From the NCBI GenBank assembly GCA_902491475.1, contig CABUHY010000015.1, forward strand, positions 1 through 63,558: a stretch of DNA of 63,558 bases, in the 5' to 3' direction. Below the pieces are notes generated by a model. The model was not told the origin of the DNA, did not search any database, and saw nothing but the letters and a program-made list of their open reading frames with translations. A program made the translations under genes and the position numbers. This document shows, in pieces, positions 1-9,626 of this stretch; the stretch's first letter is position 1, and every line of letters starts with the position of its first letter. Origin of the DNA: an uncultured Eubacteriales bacterium (GTDB lineage Bacteria; Bacillota; Clostridia; Oscillospirales; Acutalibacteraceae).

Positions 1-455
1 AACCCTATCAGATTACATTCTTCTTTGGGTTATTTATCCCCAATCATTTTTGAAGCTTCTTTATGATTTCCCTCAATGTTTTTGTCAACTTTTTGACAAA
101 TACCCCAAACGCTTTGCGTTTGACTGAGGGAGTAAAAAAGATTACATCAAATTATAAAGAACTCCCCCAGGCATTTTTACAAAATCATATAATAACAACC
201 TTACAATCCCTCCGCCTCACATTCGTTCGGCACCGTCCTTTACACAAGGGAGGCTGAACGCACAACCTGAAAAATATATCGTATAGCGTAGGGCGGGGGC
301 TTGCTCCCGCCGTTGACAGCGCCCTACCGATGTTCTCGGACAATGTCCGAAATTATATGAACAGAATTTTAATTATGATATTTGCTATGGAAATCCGGTG
401 CGTGTTGTGATACAATAATAAAGTATATATTTTTACAATAGGAGAGGTTTGCAAT
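1..455. other. Gene-free left edge with dispersed repeat sequence
   Basis: No credible gene is seen here. The stretch holds fragments of the intergenic repeat family found throughout the window: a 'ctgaggga' word near 123, a block at 201-312 matching those near 42284 and 45116, and a 'gggcgggggcttgctcccgc' word near 291. A small open frame at 63-257 runs through the repeat and has no protein-like composition. The region ends in the ribosome-binding site (aggagagg, about 440) of the ABC ATPase gene. Confidence 0.6.
201..312. repeat. Dispersed intergenic repeat block, copy 1
   Basis: This block contains 'acaatccctccgcctcacat', the arms 'cctttacacaaggga', the link 'gcacaacctgaaaaatata' and a GC-rich hairpin 'ggcgggggcttgctcccgcc'. 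Near-identical strings recur at 42284-42400 and 45116-45215. It is non-coding and probably a spreading intergenic element of this lineage. Confidence 0.75.
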
Positions 456-1157
456 ATGGCGTTTATTGAAGTCCGTAATGTAACAAAAACATATAAAACA
501 GGCGAGGTAGAGATAAAGGCGGTTGACGAAATCGGCTTCGGAATCGAAAAAGGCGAATTTGTCGTAATTGTCGGCCCGTCGGGTGCGGGTAAAACCACAA
601 TTCTTAACATTCTCGGCGGAATGGATACGGCAACCTCGGGCACTATCTTTGTCGATAACGCAGATATTACAAAATACAACGAATCACAGCTTACGGCTTA
701 CAGGCGTGACGATGTGGGCTTTGTTTTCCAGTTCTATAATCTGGTCGGTAACCTCACGGCGCTTGAAAATGTCGAGCTTGCTTTGCAGATTTCAAAAAAT
801 CCCCTCGACGCTTCCGATGTGTTAAAGGAAGTCGGACTTTCCAACAGACTTGACAGCTTCCCGTCACAGCTTTCGGGCGGCGAACAGCAGAGGGTTTCCA
901 TTGCGAGGGCGCTTGCGAAAAATCCGAAGCTCCTTTTGTGCGACGAGCCTACGGGTGCGCTCGACTACATAACGGGTAAGTCGATATTGAAGCTTTTGCA
1001 GGACACCTGCCGTGAAAAGGGTGTTACGGTAATCGTTATCACGCACAACTCGGCGCTCGCTCCCATGGCGGATAAGGTAATCAAAGTAAAGAACGGCAGA
1101 GTCGACAAGCTTTTGCTCAATGAAAAGCCCACTCCCGTTGAATACATTGAATGGTAA
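456..1157 (+). CDS. ABC transporter ATP-binding protein (MacB/LolD/YknY type)
   Basis: This cytoplasmic ATPase of 233 aa energises the FtsX-like permease encoded 12 bp downstream. Visible motifs are Walker A (GPSGAGKTT, about residues 40-48), a Q-loop glutamine near 92, the signature LSGGEQ near 139-144, Walker B LLLCDEPTGALD near 159-170, and a switch histidine in VITHN. Length and the FtsX partner place it with the MacB/LolCDE-type ATPases that drive mechanotransmission rather than classical substrate channelling. The start ATG follows an aggagagg Shine-Dalgarno. The substrate cannot be told; related clostridial pairs handle antimicrobial peptides, lipoproteins or envelope signals. Confidence 0.93.
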   Translation: MAFIEVRNVTKTYKTGEVEIKAVDEIGFGIEKGEFVVIVGPSGAGKTTILNILGGMDTATSGTIFVDNADITKYNESQLTAYRRDDVGFVFQFYNLVGNLTALENVELALQISKNPLDASDVLKEVGLSNRLDSFPSQLSGGEQQRVSIARALAKNPKLLLCDEPTGALDYITGKSILKLLQDTCREKGVTVIVITHNSALAPMADKVIKVKNGRVDKLLLNEKPTPVEYIEW

Positions 1158-1169
1158 AGGAAGAAAGAA

Positions 1170-4100
1170 ATGACAAAATCGTTACAAAAAGACTTCCGTC
1201 GTGAAGTAAAGGGCAGTTTTGCGAGGTTTCTTTCTATACTTCTGATAGTTGCTCTCGGAACGGCTTTCTTTTCGGGAATAAAGGCGGCGACGCCCGCTAT
1301 GAAATCCTCCGCAGACAAGACCTATGACTCGGAAAATATGATGGACATCTGTATCCAGGGCACTCTGGGTATGACGGGCAAGGATATTGTCGAGCTGCTT
1401 AAAATCGCAGGCGTTAAGGACGCCGAGGGCGCATACAGCGGAGACTTCCTCTGCTCGGGTACGGACAGCGAGATTGTAACCACGGTCCTTTCGCTGACCG
1501 ACAGAATAAACCTTGTAAAGGTAACCGAGGGCAGATACCCCGAAAAATACAACGAGTGTATCGCCGATAAGCTTTTCCTTGAAAAGACGGGCTATCAGAT
1601 AGGCGACACCGTAAAGCTTTCGATGGGTACGGACGACGAGCTTTCGGACACGCTTGCAACCGACGAGTTTACGATAGTCGGCGTGGGTACGACCTCTTAT
1701 TACCTCAGCGACGACAGGGGAACGACCTCAATAGGCAACGGTACGGTTGACGCTTTCCTTGTAATCCCGAAAGAGGCGTTTACCCTTACGGCTTTCACAA
1801 AGATATTTGTTACCGTCAACGGTGCGGCGGAGCTCAACTGCTTCTCGGGAAAATATTCACGCCTTGTTGACAGCGTTGTTTCAAACATAAACACGATAGC
1901 GGAGACCCGCTGTAATGTAAGATACGACGAGTTTAAGAACGAGTCGGGCGATTTGATTGACAAAGCCGAGGCTCGCTTTGAAGAGAAAAAGCAAAAGGCT
2001 ATGTCGCAGCTTGAAAGCGCATATCAGCAGCTTTCCGACGCACAGGCGGAGCTCAACACCGCACAGGCGGAGATTGACTCACGCCGCCAGGAAATCGACG
2101 ACGCACAGGCTCTTCTCGACTTGCAGGAGGGCAGTCTTGACGAGAACAGACAGAAGGTCGAGGAGGCAAAGACAACCCTTGCTTCCCTGCGTGTTCAGTA
2201 CAACACGACCTCCCGTCAGCTTGAGCAGGTGTCGGGAACCATTGCCAATATGGAGGAGGAGCTTCGTAAAAATGCGGGCTCAATGACCACCGAGGAATAT
2301 GCGGACGCCGCTTTCCAGGTTTACAGCTACAAGGCGATGGCACAGCTTTATCAGGGTCAGCTTGCAACCCTTAAATCGGGAATAGAGCAGGCGGAGGTTC
2401 AGATAGCCAACGCCGAACAGATATTGAACGGCAGCCCCGAGGCGATTGCCGAGGCGAGGGAAAAGCTCGCACAGGGCGACGAGGCGGTCAGAGAGGCGCA
2501 GAACATAGTCTCCGACAAGCAGGAACAGCTTGACGCCGCCACGGAGGAATACAATCTTTCAAAAGACGAGCTTGTTGCCGAATTTGACTCGGCACAGGCA
2601 AAGCTCAACAAATACAAAGAAAAAATCGCAACCACCGATGTGCCCGTATGGTATGTTACGGACAGGGAGGCTGTCGCTTCCTATGCTTCGTTTGAGAGCG
2701 ACGCAAAGGGTATAAACGCCGTAGGTACGGTGTTCCCGATAATCTTCTTCCTTGTTGCGGCGCTTGTCAGCCTTACCACAATGGCAAGAATGGTTGAGGA
2801 GAGAAGAACGCAGATAGGTACATTCAAGGCTCTCGGCTATTCAAAGAAGTCGATAGTCGCAAAGTATGTGCTTTACGCTTTCCTTGCAACGCTTATCGGC
2901 GGAATTGTCGGTGCGGTACTCGGCGAATTGCTTATCCCCGGACTTGTATTGAGGACATATAAAATTATGTATGTCAACCTCACAAAGACGGCAAGCTTCG
3001 TAAATATCCCGTATGCGGTAATTGCGGTCGTCATAGCGGTGCTTTGCACAACGGGAGCGGCGCTGTTTGCGTGCCGCCGCTCATTAAAGGAAAGCCCCGC
3101 CGCACTTATGCGTCCCGAGGCTCCCAAGACGGGCAAAAAGATATTCCTTGAAAAATTCAAGGGCTTCTGGGTAAGGCTCAACTTCTCGCAGAAAGCGGCG
3201 TTGAGAAACCTTATGAGATATAAAAAGCGGCTTTATATGACGCTTTTCGGCGTTGCGGGCTGTATGGCGCTGCTGCTTGTGGGCTTCGGCATCCGTGACT
3301 CTGTTTCGTCAATGACGAAAAATCAGTTTAACAAGATTTGGAACTATCAGGGCACGGTTACCGTTGACGAAAGCCTTACGAGAACCGAGCGCAGACACCT
3401 TCTCTCCGAGGTTCAGGGCATAGAGGGCGTTGACGATTATCTCCAGACTTACAGAACCCTTACCTATGTCAATGCGAACGACAAACAGCAGAACGCATAT
3501 ATCCTTGTTCCGCAGAATGTCGATTATCTCTCGGAGTACATCACTATTCAGACAAGATTCGGACACAAGCAGATAAGCATTTCTGACGACGGCGTTATAA
3601 TCACGGAAAAGCTTGCTAAAATGCTCGGCGTCAAGGAGGGCGACACTGTTTCGTTCAAGACCGAAAAGGACGGGAATTCGACTGCCGAGGTAAAAATCCT
3701 CGGAGTTGCGGAAAACTATATTTACCACTATGTTTATATGACCCCGACGGCATACAAGAACCTGTTCGGCGACTCTGCGGCGCTCAATACGCTTCTTTTG
3801 AGGAGCAGCGCACAGGACAACAGCGAGTTTTCAAAACAGCTTTTGCAGATTGACGGCATAACCTCGGTTACAATGAACACCGACACCCAAAAGCAGGTCG
3901 ACGAGGCTATGGGCAACCTAAATATAATTGTTGCGCTGATGATTGTCTCTGCGGGACTTCTTGCTATAGTTGTCCTCTACAACCTCAACAACATCAACAT
4001 AACCGAGCGCAGGCGTGAGCTTGCGACCTTAAAGGTGCTCGGCTTCTATGACGGCGAGCTTGAAAGATATGTGTTCCGTGAGAACATAATCCTTACCGTT

Positions 4101-4319
4101 ATGGGTATGATACTCGGTATAATAATCGGCGTTGTACTGCACTTCTTCGTAATGCGCAGCGTCGAGACCGACACTATGATGTTCGCTCGGCAGATAAAGT
4201 GGTACAGCTACATTTTCAGCATTGTGCTGACAGCCGCTTTCTCAATCCTTGTAAATGTCCTGATGTCGTTTAAGCTGAGAAAGATTGATATGATAGAATC
4301 ACTCAAGAGCACAGAGTAA
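1170..4319 (+). CDS. Large FtsX-like ABC permease with extracellular coiled coil
   Basis: This 1049-aa membrane protein pairs with the upstream ATPase. A first transmembrane helix lies near residues 22-40, followed by an extracellular MacB-like region. A long Q/E/A-rich coiled coil spans about residues 250-480. A cluster of three helices (starting PIIFFLVAALVSL) then carries the first FtsX domain. Another helix near MTLFGVAGCMALLLV is followed by a second periplasmic-type region and a final helix cluster carrying a second FtsX domain. It is therefore a duplicated, single-chain permease, where MacB needs two copies. The coiled coil suggests it reaches through or along the cell wall. The substrate is unknown. 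Confidence 0.9.
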   Translation: MTKSLQKDFRREVKGSFARFLSILLIVALGTAFFSGIKAATPAMKSSADKTYDSENMMDICIQGTLGMTGKDIVELLKIAGVKDAEGAYSGDFLCSGTDSEIVTTVLSLTDRINLVKVTEGRYPEKYNECIADKLFLEKTGYQIGDTVKLSMGTDDELSDTLATDEFTIVGVGTTSYYLSDDRGTTSIGNGTVDAFLVIPKEAFTLTAFTKIFVTVNGAAELNCFSGKYSRLVDSVVSNINTIAETRCNVRYDEFKNESGDLIDKAEARFEEKKQKAMSQLESAYQQLSDAQAELNTAQAEIDSRRQEIDDAQALLDLQEGSLDENRQKVEEAKTTLASLRVQYNTTSRQLEQVSGTIANMEEELRKNAGSMTTEEYADAAFQVYSYKAMAQLYQGQLATLKSGIEQAEVQIANAEQILNGSPEAIAEAREKLAQGDEAVREAQNIVSDKQEQLDAATEEYNLSKDELVAEFDSAQAKLNKYKEKIATTDVPVWYVTDREAVASYASFESDAKGINAVGTVFPIIFFLVAALVSLTTMARMVEERRTQIGTFKALGYSKKSIVAKYVLYAFLATLIGGIVGAVLGELLIPGLVLRTYKIMYVNLTKTASFVNIPYAVIAVVIAVLCTTGAALFACRRSLKESPAALMRPEAPKTGKKIFLEKFKGFWVRLNFSQKAALRNLMRYKKRLYMTLFGVAGCMALLLVGFGIRDSVSSMTKNQFNKIWNYQGTVTVDESLTRTERRHLLSEVQGIEGVDDYLQTYRTLTYVNANDKQQNAYILVPQNVDYLSEYITIQTRFGHKQISISDDGVIITEKLAKMLGVKEGDTVSFKTEKDGNSTAEVKILGVAENYIYHYVYMTPTAYKNLFGDSAALNTLLLRSSAQDNSEFSKQLLQIDGITSVTMNTDTQKQVDEAMGNLNIIVALMIVSAGLLAIVVLYNLNNINITERRRELATLKVLGFYDGELERYVFRENIILTVMGMILGIIIGVVLHFFVMRSVETDTMMFARQIKWYSYIFSIVLTAAFSILVNVLMSFKLRKIDMIESLKSTE

Positions 4320-4342
4320 AAGGAATAAAAGGAGAAAATACA

Positions 4343-4942
4343 ATGTTAAAGCAGTTTACTGCGCCCGCAAAGGGCGAAACGGTTGCCGTTATGAAAACAA
4401 ATATGGGCGACATCAAAATTAAATTTTTCGGCGAGGACGCTCCCAAGGCGGTTGAAAACTTCCTCACTCACGCAAAGAACGGATATTACGACGGCTTGAT
4501 TTTCCACCGTGTAATCAAGGACTTTATGATACAGGGCGGCGACCCCAACGGCACGGGCACAGGCGGCGAGAGCATCTGGGGCGAGCCGTTTGAGGACGAA
4601 TTTACCCCCGAGCTCCACAATTTCAGAGGCGCTTTGTGTATGGCAAACGCAGGTCCCTCGACAAACGGCAGTCAGTTCTTTATAGTTCAGGCTAAAGAGG
4701 TTTCGGACGATATGCTCGACCAGCTTCGCTGTGCGGATGAGAGATACTTCCCCACCGAGTGTATAGAAAAGTACGAGCAGGAGGGCGGCACGCCGTGGCT
4801 CGACTATCATCATACCGTATTCGGACAGGTAATCGAGGGTATGGATGTTGTCGATAAAATTGCGGATGTCAAAGTGGATTACTTTATGAACAAGCCGTCC
4901 AAGGATGTTGTGATTGAAAAGATTGAGCTTGAAACTGTTTAA
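4343..4942 (+). CDS. Cyclophilin-type peptidyl-prolyl cis-trans isomerase
   Basis: This 199-aa protein has no signal peptide, so it should be cytoplasmic. It shows the cyclophilin core: FHRVIKDFMIQGGDPNGTGTGG, then ANAGPSTNGSQFFI, then HTVFGQVIEGMDVV. The catalytic Arg of FHRV and the Gln of IQGG are present. An insertion of about 35 residues (a VSDDMLDQLRCADERYFP-type segment) separates the SQFFI strand from the HTVFG strand, as in several clostridial members. The start ATG follows aaaggag. It opens the tight gene run that continues with mtaD 9 bp downstream; any functional link to nucleoside salvage is only positional. Confidence 0.93.
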   Translation: MLKQFTAPAKGETVAVMKTNMGDIKIKFFGEDAPKAVENFLTHAKNGYYDGLIFHRVIKDFMIQGGDPNGTGTGGESIWGEPFEDEFTPELHNFRGALCMANAGPSTNGSQFFIVQAKEVSDDMLDQLRCADERYFPTECIEKYEQEGGTPWLDYHHTVFGQVIEGMDVVDKIADVKVDYFMNKPSKDVVIEKIELETV

Positions 4943-4951
4943 GAGGCGTTT

Positions 4952-6262
4952 ATGTTATTTAAAAAAATCGGTATAATCGACGAGAATTTCGATTATCAAA
5001 GCGATATGTATGTCGCAACGGACGGCGATAAAATTTCTTATGTCGGCAAGTCAAAGCCCGACGGCGATTTCGGCGAGGTGTACGACGGCAAAGACAAGGT
5101 GCTTATGCCGGGCTTTGTCAACGCACACACACATTCGACAATGACCCTTTTGAGGGGATATGCGGAAAATCTTCCGCTTGACCGCTGGCTCAACGAAAAG
5201 GTATTTCCGTTTGAGGACAGGCTCAATATCGACAGGGCATATTACGGCACAATGCTTTCTGCCGCAGAAATGCTTGCGTGCGGCACAACCTCGTTTTCGG
5301 ATATGTACTTTTTTCAGGACGGAGTTATCAAAGCTGCCCGTGAGAGCGGAATGAAGATAAACTTCGGCAGGTCGATTTCTTCGTTTTCGGATGAGAAAAG
5401 CTTCCTTGACAGCTACCGTGTCAGGGAGGCGCTCGACGGCGTAAAGCAGTACCACAACACCGAAAACGGCAGGATTAAAATCGATATGTCGCTCCATTCG
5501 GAATACACGAATATGCTCTCCATGATTGAGCAATTCGGCGAGTTCGCAAGGGAGAACGACTTCGGTCAGGTCAACCATATCCATGTTTCCGAAACCAAGG
5601 CGGAGCACGAAAACTGCATAAAGAAGTACGGCAAAACGCCGACAAGGCTCTTTTATGACGCAGGCGTGCTCGAAAGACCGACAATATTTGCGCATTGCGT
5701 CTATGTTTCGGACGAGGACAGGGAGATTATAAAGGAAAAGGGCGTGAGCGTTGCCCATTGCCCCGCAAGCAACTTAAAGCTCGGAAGCGGCGTGTGCGAC
5801 ACAAACACTCTGCTTGAAAGCGGTATAAATGTTGCGATAGGCACCGACTCCGCCTCGAGCAACAACGGGCTTGATATGTTCCGTGAGATGTACCTTGCAT
5901 CAATTCTTCCCAAGGGCTTTACGGGCAGACCCGATGTTGTTTCGCCGAAAACGGTTCTTAAAATGGCAACCTACAACGGCGCAAGGGCTCAGCAGAGGCT
6001 TGATACGGGTCTTATAAAAGAGGGCTTCAAGGCGGACATTGCCGTTATTGACACGGACAAGCCCAATATGTACCCGTCGTTTGATGTTGTAAGCAATATC
6101 GTCTATTCCGCCGAAAAATCGGATGTTGTTCTGACTATGGTTGACGGCAGAGTTCTCTATAAGGACGGCGAGTATATGACCGTCGATATTGAAAAGGTCG
6201 GCTATGAGGTCAACAGGATAGTCGGCGAGGTTGTTTCGGAGGTTCAAAATGGACAGAATTGA
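4952..6262 (+). CDS. mtaD: 5-methylthioadenosine/S-adenosylhomocysteine deaminase (amidohydrolase)
   Basis: This 436-aa amidohydrolase of the TrzN/MtaD group deaminates the adenine ring of methylthioadenosine, S-adenosylhomocysteine or related 5'-substituted adenosines to the inosine form. Metal-binding and catalytic elements are visible: HTHSTMTLLRGYA, then HVSETKAEHENC, then HCVYVSDED, then GTDSASSNNGLDMFREM. The next two genes encode a 6-oxopurine-type nucleoside phosphorylase and MtnA, so methylthioinosine is the expected product. The reading frame overlaps the next gene by 14 bp, which suggests translational coupling. The substrate range within the deaminase family cannot be fixed from sequence alone. 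Confidence 0.88.
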   Translation: MLFKKIGIIDENFDYQSDMYVATDGDKISYVGKSKPDGDFGEVYDGKDKVLMPGFVNAHTHSTMTLLRGYAENLPLDRWLNEKVFPFEDRLNIDRAYYGTMLSAAEMLACGTTSFSDMYFFQDGVIKAARESGMKINFGRSISSFSDEKSFLDSYRVREALDGVKQYHNTENGRIKIDMSLHSEYTNMLSMIEQFGEFARENDFGQVNHIHVSETKAEHENCIKKYGKTPTRLFYDAGVLERPTIFAHCVYVSDEDREIIKEKGVSVAHCPASNLKLGSGVCDTNTLLESGINVAIGTDSASSNNGLDMFREMYLASILPKGFTGRPDVVSPKTVLKMATYNGARAQQRLDTGLIKEGFKADIAVIDTDKPNMYPSFDVVSNIVYSAEKSDVVLTMVDGRVLYKDGEYMTVDIEKVGYEVNRIVGEVVSEVQNGQN

Positions 6263-7067
6263 AAAAATGCTTGATTTTGTAAAGTCAAAAATCAGCGTTA
6301 CCCCCGAAACGGGTATAATTTTAGGCTCGGGGCTCGGCTCGCTCGGCGAGAAAATCGAAAACCCCGTGTATATCGATTACAAGGACATTGACGGCTTCCC
6401 CGTTTCGACAGCTCCCGGTCATAAGGGCAGGTTCATTGTCGGAACGCTCTGCGGTAAGGCTGTCATTTGTATGCAGGGCAGGTTCCATTTCTACGAGGGC
6501 TACGCAATGCAGGATATTGTGCTGCCCGTAAGGCTTATGCACCTGCTCGGAGTTCGCAATCTGATTGTCACAAACGCCGCAGGCGGCATAAACAAGGATT
6601 TTTCCGTCGGCGACATTATGCTTATCAACGACCATATCAACTTTATGGGCACAAATGTGCTCATAGGTAAGAATGATGAACGCTTCGGCGTGAGATTTCC
6701 CGATATGAGCTACGCTTACAACCCCGAATTGCGTGCGCTTGCCAAAAAGTGCGCAAAGGAGACGGGCGTTGAAATTAAGGACGGCGTTTATATCGCCTGC
6801 ACGGGCCCGTCGTATGAAACTCCCGCAGAGATAAGGGCTTTCCGTGTGCTCGGTGCCGACGCGGTGGGAATGTCCACCGTGCCCGAGGTCATAGCGGCAA
6901 ACCACTGCAAAATGCGTGTGCTTGCCTTTTCACTCATTTCAAATATGGCGGCGGGAATACTCGACCGACCGCTTACCGAGGAGGAAGTCCTCGAAGCGGG
7001 CAGAAAAAAGGGCGAGGAAATGCAAAAACTCATTATGAAGATAATCGGAGAGCTGCCTGATGTTTGA
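6249..7067 (+). CDS. Purine nucleoside phosphorylase, probable methylthioinosine/inosine phosphorylase
   Basis: This trimeric-type PNP/MTAP family enzyme has 272 aa from the ATG at 6249; an upstream in-frame TTG at 6231 is less likely. Motifs are GSGLGSLGEKI at the N-terminus, NAAGGINKDFSVGD, and TGPSYETPAEIRAF. The base-binding segment reads SLISNMAAGI. The Asn in that segment corresponds to the Asn that selects 6-oxopurines in PNPs, where adenine-specific MTAPs have Asp. It should therefore phosphorolyse inosine-type nucleosides and is well matched to the deaminase upstream. It overlaps mtnA by 8 bp. Confidence 0.88.
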   Translation: MDRIEKMLDFVKSKISVTPETGIILGSGLGSLGEKIENPVYIDYKDIDGFPVSTAPGHKGRFIVGTLCGKAVICMQGRFHFYEGYAMQDIVLPVRLMHLLGVRNLIVTNAAGGINKDFSVGDIMLINDHINFMGTNVLIGKNDERFGVRFPDMSYAYNPELRALAKKCAKETGVEIKDGVYIACTGPSYETPAEIRAFRVLGADAVGMSTVPEVIAANHCKMRVLAFSLISNMAAGILDRPLTEEEVLEAGRKKGEEMQKLIMKIIGELPDV

Positions 7068-8100
7068 TTTACATGGAGAAACGGTTGCCTACGACACCGA
7101 AAACAACAAGCTTGTAATAATCGACCAGACAAGGCTTCCGAATGAGGTTGTCACGCTCTCACTCGATAAAAAAGAGGATATATTTTCCGCAATAAAAGAA
7201 TTAAAGCTCAGGGGAGCGCCGTGCATAGGCGTTTCCGCGGCAATCGCCCTGTCCGTTCTTGCAAACAAAAGCGAGCGGACGGATTACGAGGGCTTTGTTT
7301 CCGAATTTTCGGAAAACTGCGAGTACATTTTGTCCTCAAGGCCGACCGCAGTCAACCTTTTCTGGGCGGCTGACGAGATGAAAAAAGTGCTTTTCTCCTG
7401 TAAAGGCAAAAGCCTTGACGACATCAAAAAAGCCTTGCAGGACAAGGCTTTGCAGATACATAATGATGACATTGAGTGTTGCAGAAAAATAGGCGAGTAC
7501 GGCGCACGGCTTTTGGCTGACAAAAACGCTGTTCTCACACATTGCAATGCGGGCAGGCTTGCCTGCGTGAAGTACGGCACGGCGCTGGCGCCCGTATACA
7601 TTGCCGCCGAAAACGGTCACAAATTAAAGGTGTACGCCGATGAAACCCGTCCGCTTTTGCAGGGGGCAAGGCTTACCTGCTATGAGCTTGTAAGCGCAGG
7701 GATCGACACTACCGTCATCTGCGACAATGCGGCTTCCTATGTTATGAAAAACGGGCTTATAGACGCAGTGCTTGTCGGAGCGGACAGGATAGCCGCAAAC
7801 GGCGACACGGCAAATAAGATAGGCACTTCGGGCGTTGCGATACTTGCAAAGCACTATGGTATTCCGTTTTATGTGTGCGCTCCCATATCGACCGTTGACA
7901 AGCGGACCGAAACGGGGAGCGAAATTAAAATAGAAATGCGTTCTCCCGACGAGGTTACCGAAATGCACTATAAAAAGCGTATGGCGCCCGACGGCGTTTC
8001 TGCGCTCAACCCTGCTTTTGATGTGACCGACAACAGCTTAATCACGGCTTATATTACAGACAAAGGCGTGTTCTCTGCCTGTGAAATAAAAAATATTTGA
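7060..8100 (+). CDS. mtnA: S-methyl-5-thioribose-1-phosphate isomerase
   Basis: This 346-aa enzyme of the eIF2B-like aldose-ketose isomerase family converts methylthioribose-1-phosphate, or 5-deoxyribose-1-phosphate, to the ribulose form. Visible landmarks are RGAPCIGVSAAIAL, the catalytic Cys in LTHCNAGRLACV, the DETRPLLQGARLT segment and the catalytic Asp in VGADRIAANGDTANKIGT. The gene starts inside the phosphorylase frame. No mtnB, mtnC, mtnD or class II aldolase follows in the window, so the later fate of the ketose is not encoded here. Confidence 0.92.
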   Translation: MFDLHGETVAYDTENNKLVIIDQTRLPNEVVTLSLDKKEDIFSAIKELKLRGAPCIGVSAAIALSVLANKSERTDYEGFVSEFSENCEYILSSRPTAVNLFWAADEMKKVLFSCKGKSLDDIKKALQDKALQIHNDDIECCRKIGEYGARLLADKNAVLTHCNAGRLACVKYGTALAPVYIAAENGHKLKVYADETRPLLQGARLTCYELVSAGIDTTVICDNAASYVMKNGLIDAVLVGADRIAANGDTANKIGTSGVAILAKHYGIPFYVCAPISTVDKRTETGSEIKIEMRSPDEVTEMHYKKRMAPDGVSALNPAFDVTDNSLITAYITDKGVFSACEIKNI

Positions 8101-8117
8101 TTCCAAAGGGGATATCT

Positions 8118-9626
8118 ATGGCAAAGGTAAAAGAATTTTTAGACTCGAAAATCGTCAAAAAAGATGTAGGCGAAGAAACCTACCTCACTTGGCGTGAAAC
8201 GATTTCCTATGCTCTCGGCAGAGGCGCACAGGGTATGTTCACTTCAATGACAGGCTCGAAATACCTCAACTACTTTTTGACAAATGTACTGTTTTCAAGG
8301 TTTTCAAACCCGATGGGTCTTGCCTCGAAAATAAGGCTTTACTGCGGTATATTCGACGCTATCAACGACCCGATGATGGGCGTTATCGTCGATAAGACCC
8401 GTACAAAGGAAGGTCAGATGAGACCTTATATCCGCCGTGCTCCGTGGTTCATTGCTGCGGTTATGATTTTGTTCTTCGTGGGTATTCCCTCGCAGATGCC
8501 CGACTGGATGTGCATTGCGTGGACAACCTTCCTTTTCGTCGGACTTGATGTTACATACACAGCTTTCGACATTCCCATGGGCGCTTTGGCGTTTGCGATT
8601 ACGCCGAACGGAATTGAGCGAACGAAGCTGTACGGCGTGTCGTCGATTGTCCGTTCCGTTTCGGGCGTGTTACCCGGACTTTTCGTTGCGTGCGCAGGCT
8701 GGCTACCCTACTTCAACACCCACACCGCAAAGGCTTACCTTACGGGCGGCTGTGTTTCGGCAATCGGCATACTTGTATTCACACGCTTTACATTTAAGAA
8801 CACGACGGAGAGAACTGTTCATCACGAGGAGTCGCCGTCTATCGCAGAGTGCTTCTCGCTTCTTTTCAAAAACAGACCTCTTCTTATGCTCTTTATCGCA
8901 AACCTTTTCTTCCTTATCGTCAAGGTTACAAATCAGATTTCTTTCTACTTCGTTGCAGACCTTATGTTCACAACGAAATACAATGTTTTCATCGATGTTA
9001 TAACATTTCCGGGCTTCCTTATCGCAGGCATCGGCGTTCCGAAGCTTGTTGAAAAGCTCGGCACAAAATCCGACCCGAGAAAGTTCTTCAGAGTTTGCTG
9101 CATTGTGGCTATCGGACTTCATGTTCTGTTCTACATCACCTGCCGCAACGGCTATCTCGGTAAGGAAGCGGGCGAAGTGGTTTCGCTTCCGATAGGTATT
9201 CTCACGGTTCTCTTCACAGGTCTTACCGCTATTCCGCTTGAGTGTAAAAACCTTATGCAGAAAGAGATGGAAGCCGAGACCGTTGACTATGTCGAGTGGA
9301 AAACAGGTACAAGAGTCGAGGGCGTTATGCTTTCGCTTATGTCCTTTACGGGCAAGATTGAAAACTCAGTTTCGTCTGCTATCGGACTTGCTATTCTCCG
9401 CATTACGGGCTATATTGTCCACACAGAGGGCTCAATGATACAGAATGCGGCTACAAACAAGGCTCTGTTCTTTATGACAACGCTTCTTCCCGCAATCGGT
9501 TACGCTCTTATGCTCATCCCGATGGCGTTCTATAATATTTCCGGCAAGAGCCATCATATGATGATAGAAGAGCTCAAGGCTCGCCACGAAAAAGAGGCTC
9601 TTGAGAAAGCAAATGCAGAACAGTAA
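8118..9626 (+). CDS. GPH-family (MFS) sugar/glycoside:cation symporter
   Basis: The protein is about 502 aa with some twelve hydrophobic helices. It has the glycoside-pentoside-hexuronide signatures: FDAINDPMMGVIVDKTRT after helix 2 and the DYVEWKTGTRVEG motif in the second half. The ATG at 8118 is preceded by aaagggg and is preferred over the earlier in-frame ATG at 8097 that overlaps mtnA. Its place in the salvage operon suggests uptake or release of a pentose-like or nucleoside-derived compound, but GPH substrates cannot be predicted reliably from sequence. Confidence 0.88.
   Translation: MAKVKEFLDSKIVKKDVGEETYLTWRETISYALGRGAQGMFTSMTGSKYLNYFLTNVLFSRFSNPMGLASKIRLYCGIFDAINDPMMGVIVDKTRTKEGQMRPYIRRAPWFIAAVMILFFVGIPSQMPDWMCIAWTTFLFVGLDVTYTAFDIPMGALAFAITPNGIERTKLYGVSSIVRSVSGVLPGLFVACAGWLPYFNTHTAKAYLTGGCVSAIGILVFTRFTFKNTTERTVHHEESPSIAECFSLLFKNRPLLMLFIANLFFLIVKVTNQISFYFVADLMFTTKYNVFIDVITFPGFLIAGIGVPKLVEKLGTKSDPRKFFRVCCIVAIGLHVLFYITCRNGYLGKEAGEVVSLPIGILTVLFTGLTAIPLECKNLMQKEMEAETVDYVEWKTGTRVEGVMLSLMSFTGKIENSVSSAIGLAILRITGYIVHTEGSMIQNAATNKALFFMTTLLPAIGYALMLIPMAFYNISGKSHHMMIEELKARHEKEALEKANAEQ

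Noticed and set aside
63..257. Open frame of 64 codons at the left edge
   Set aside because: It overlaps repeat block 1 and lacks a ribosome-binding site.
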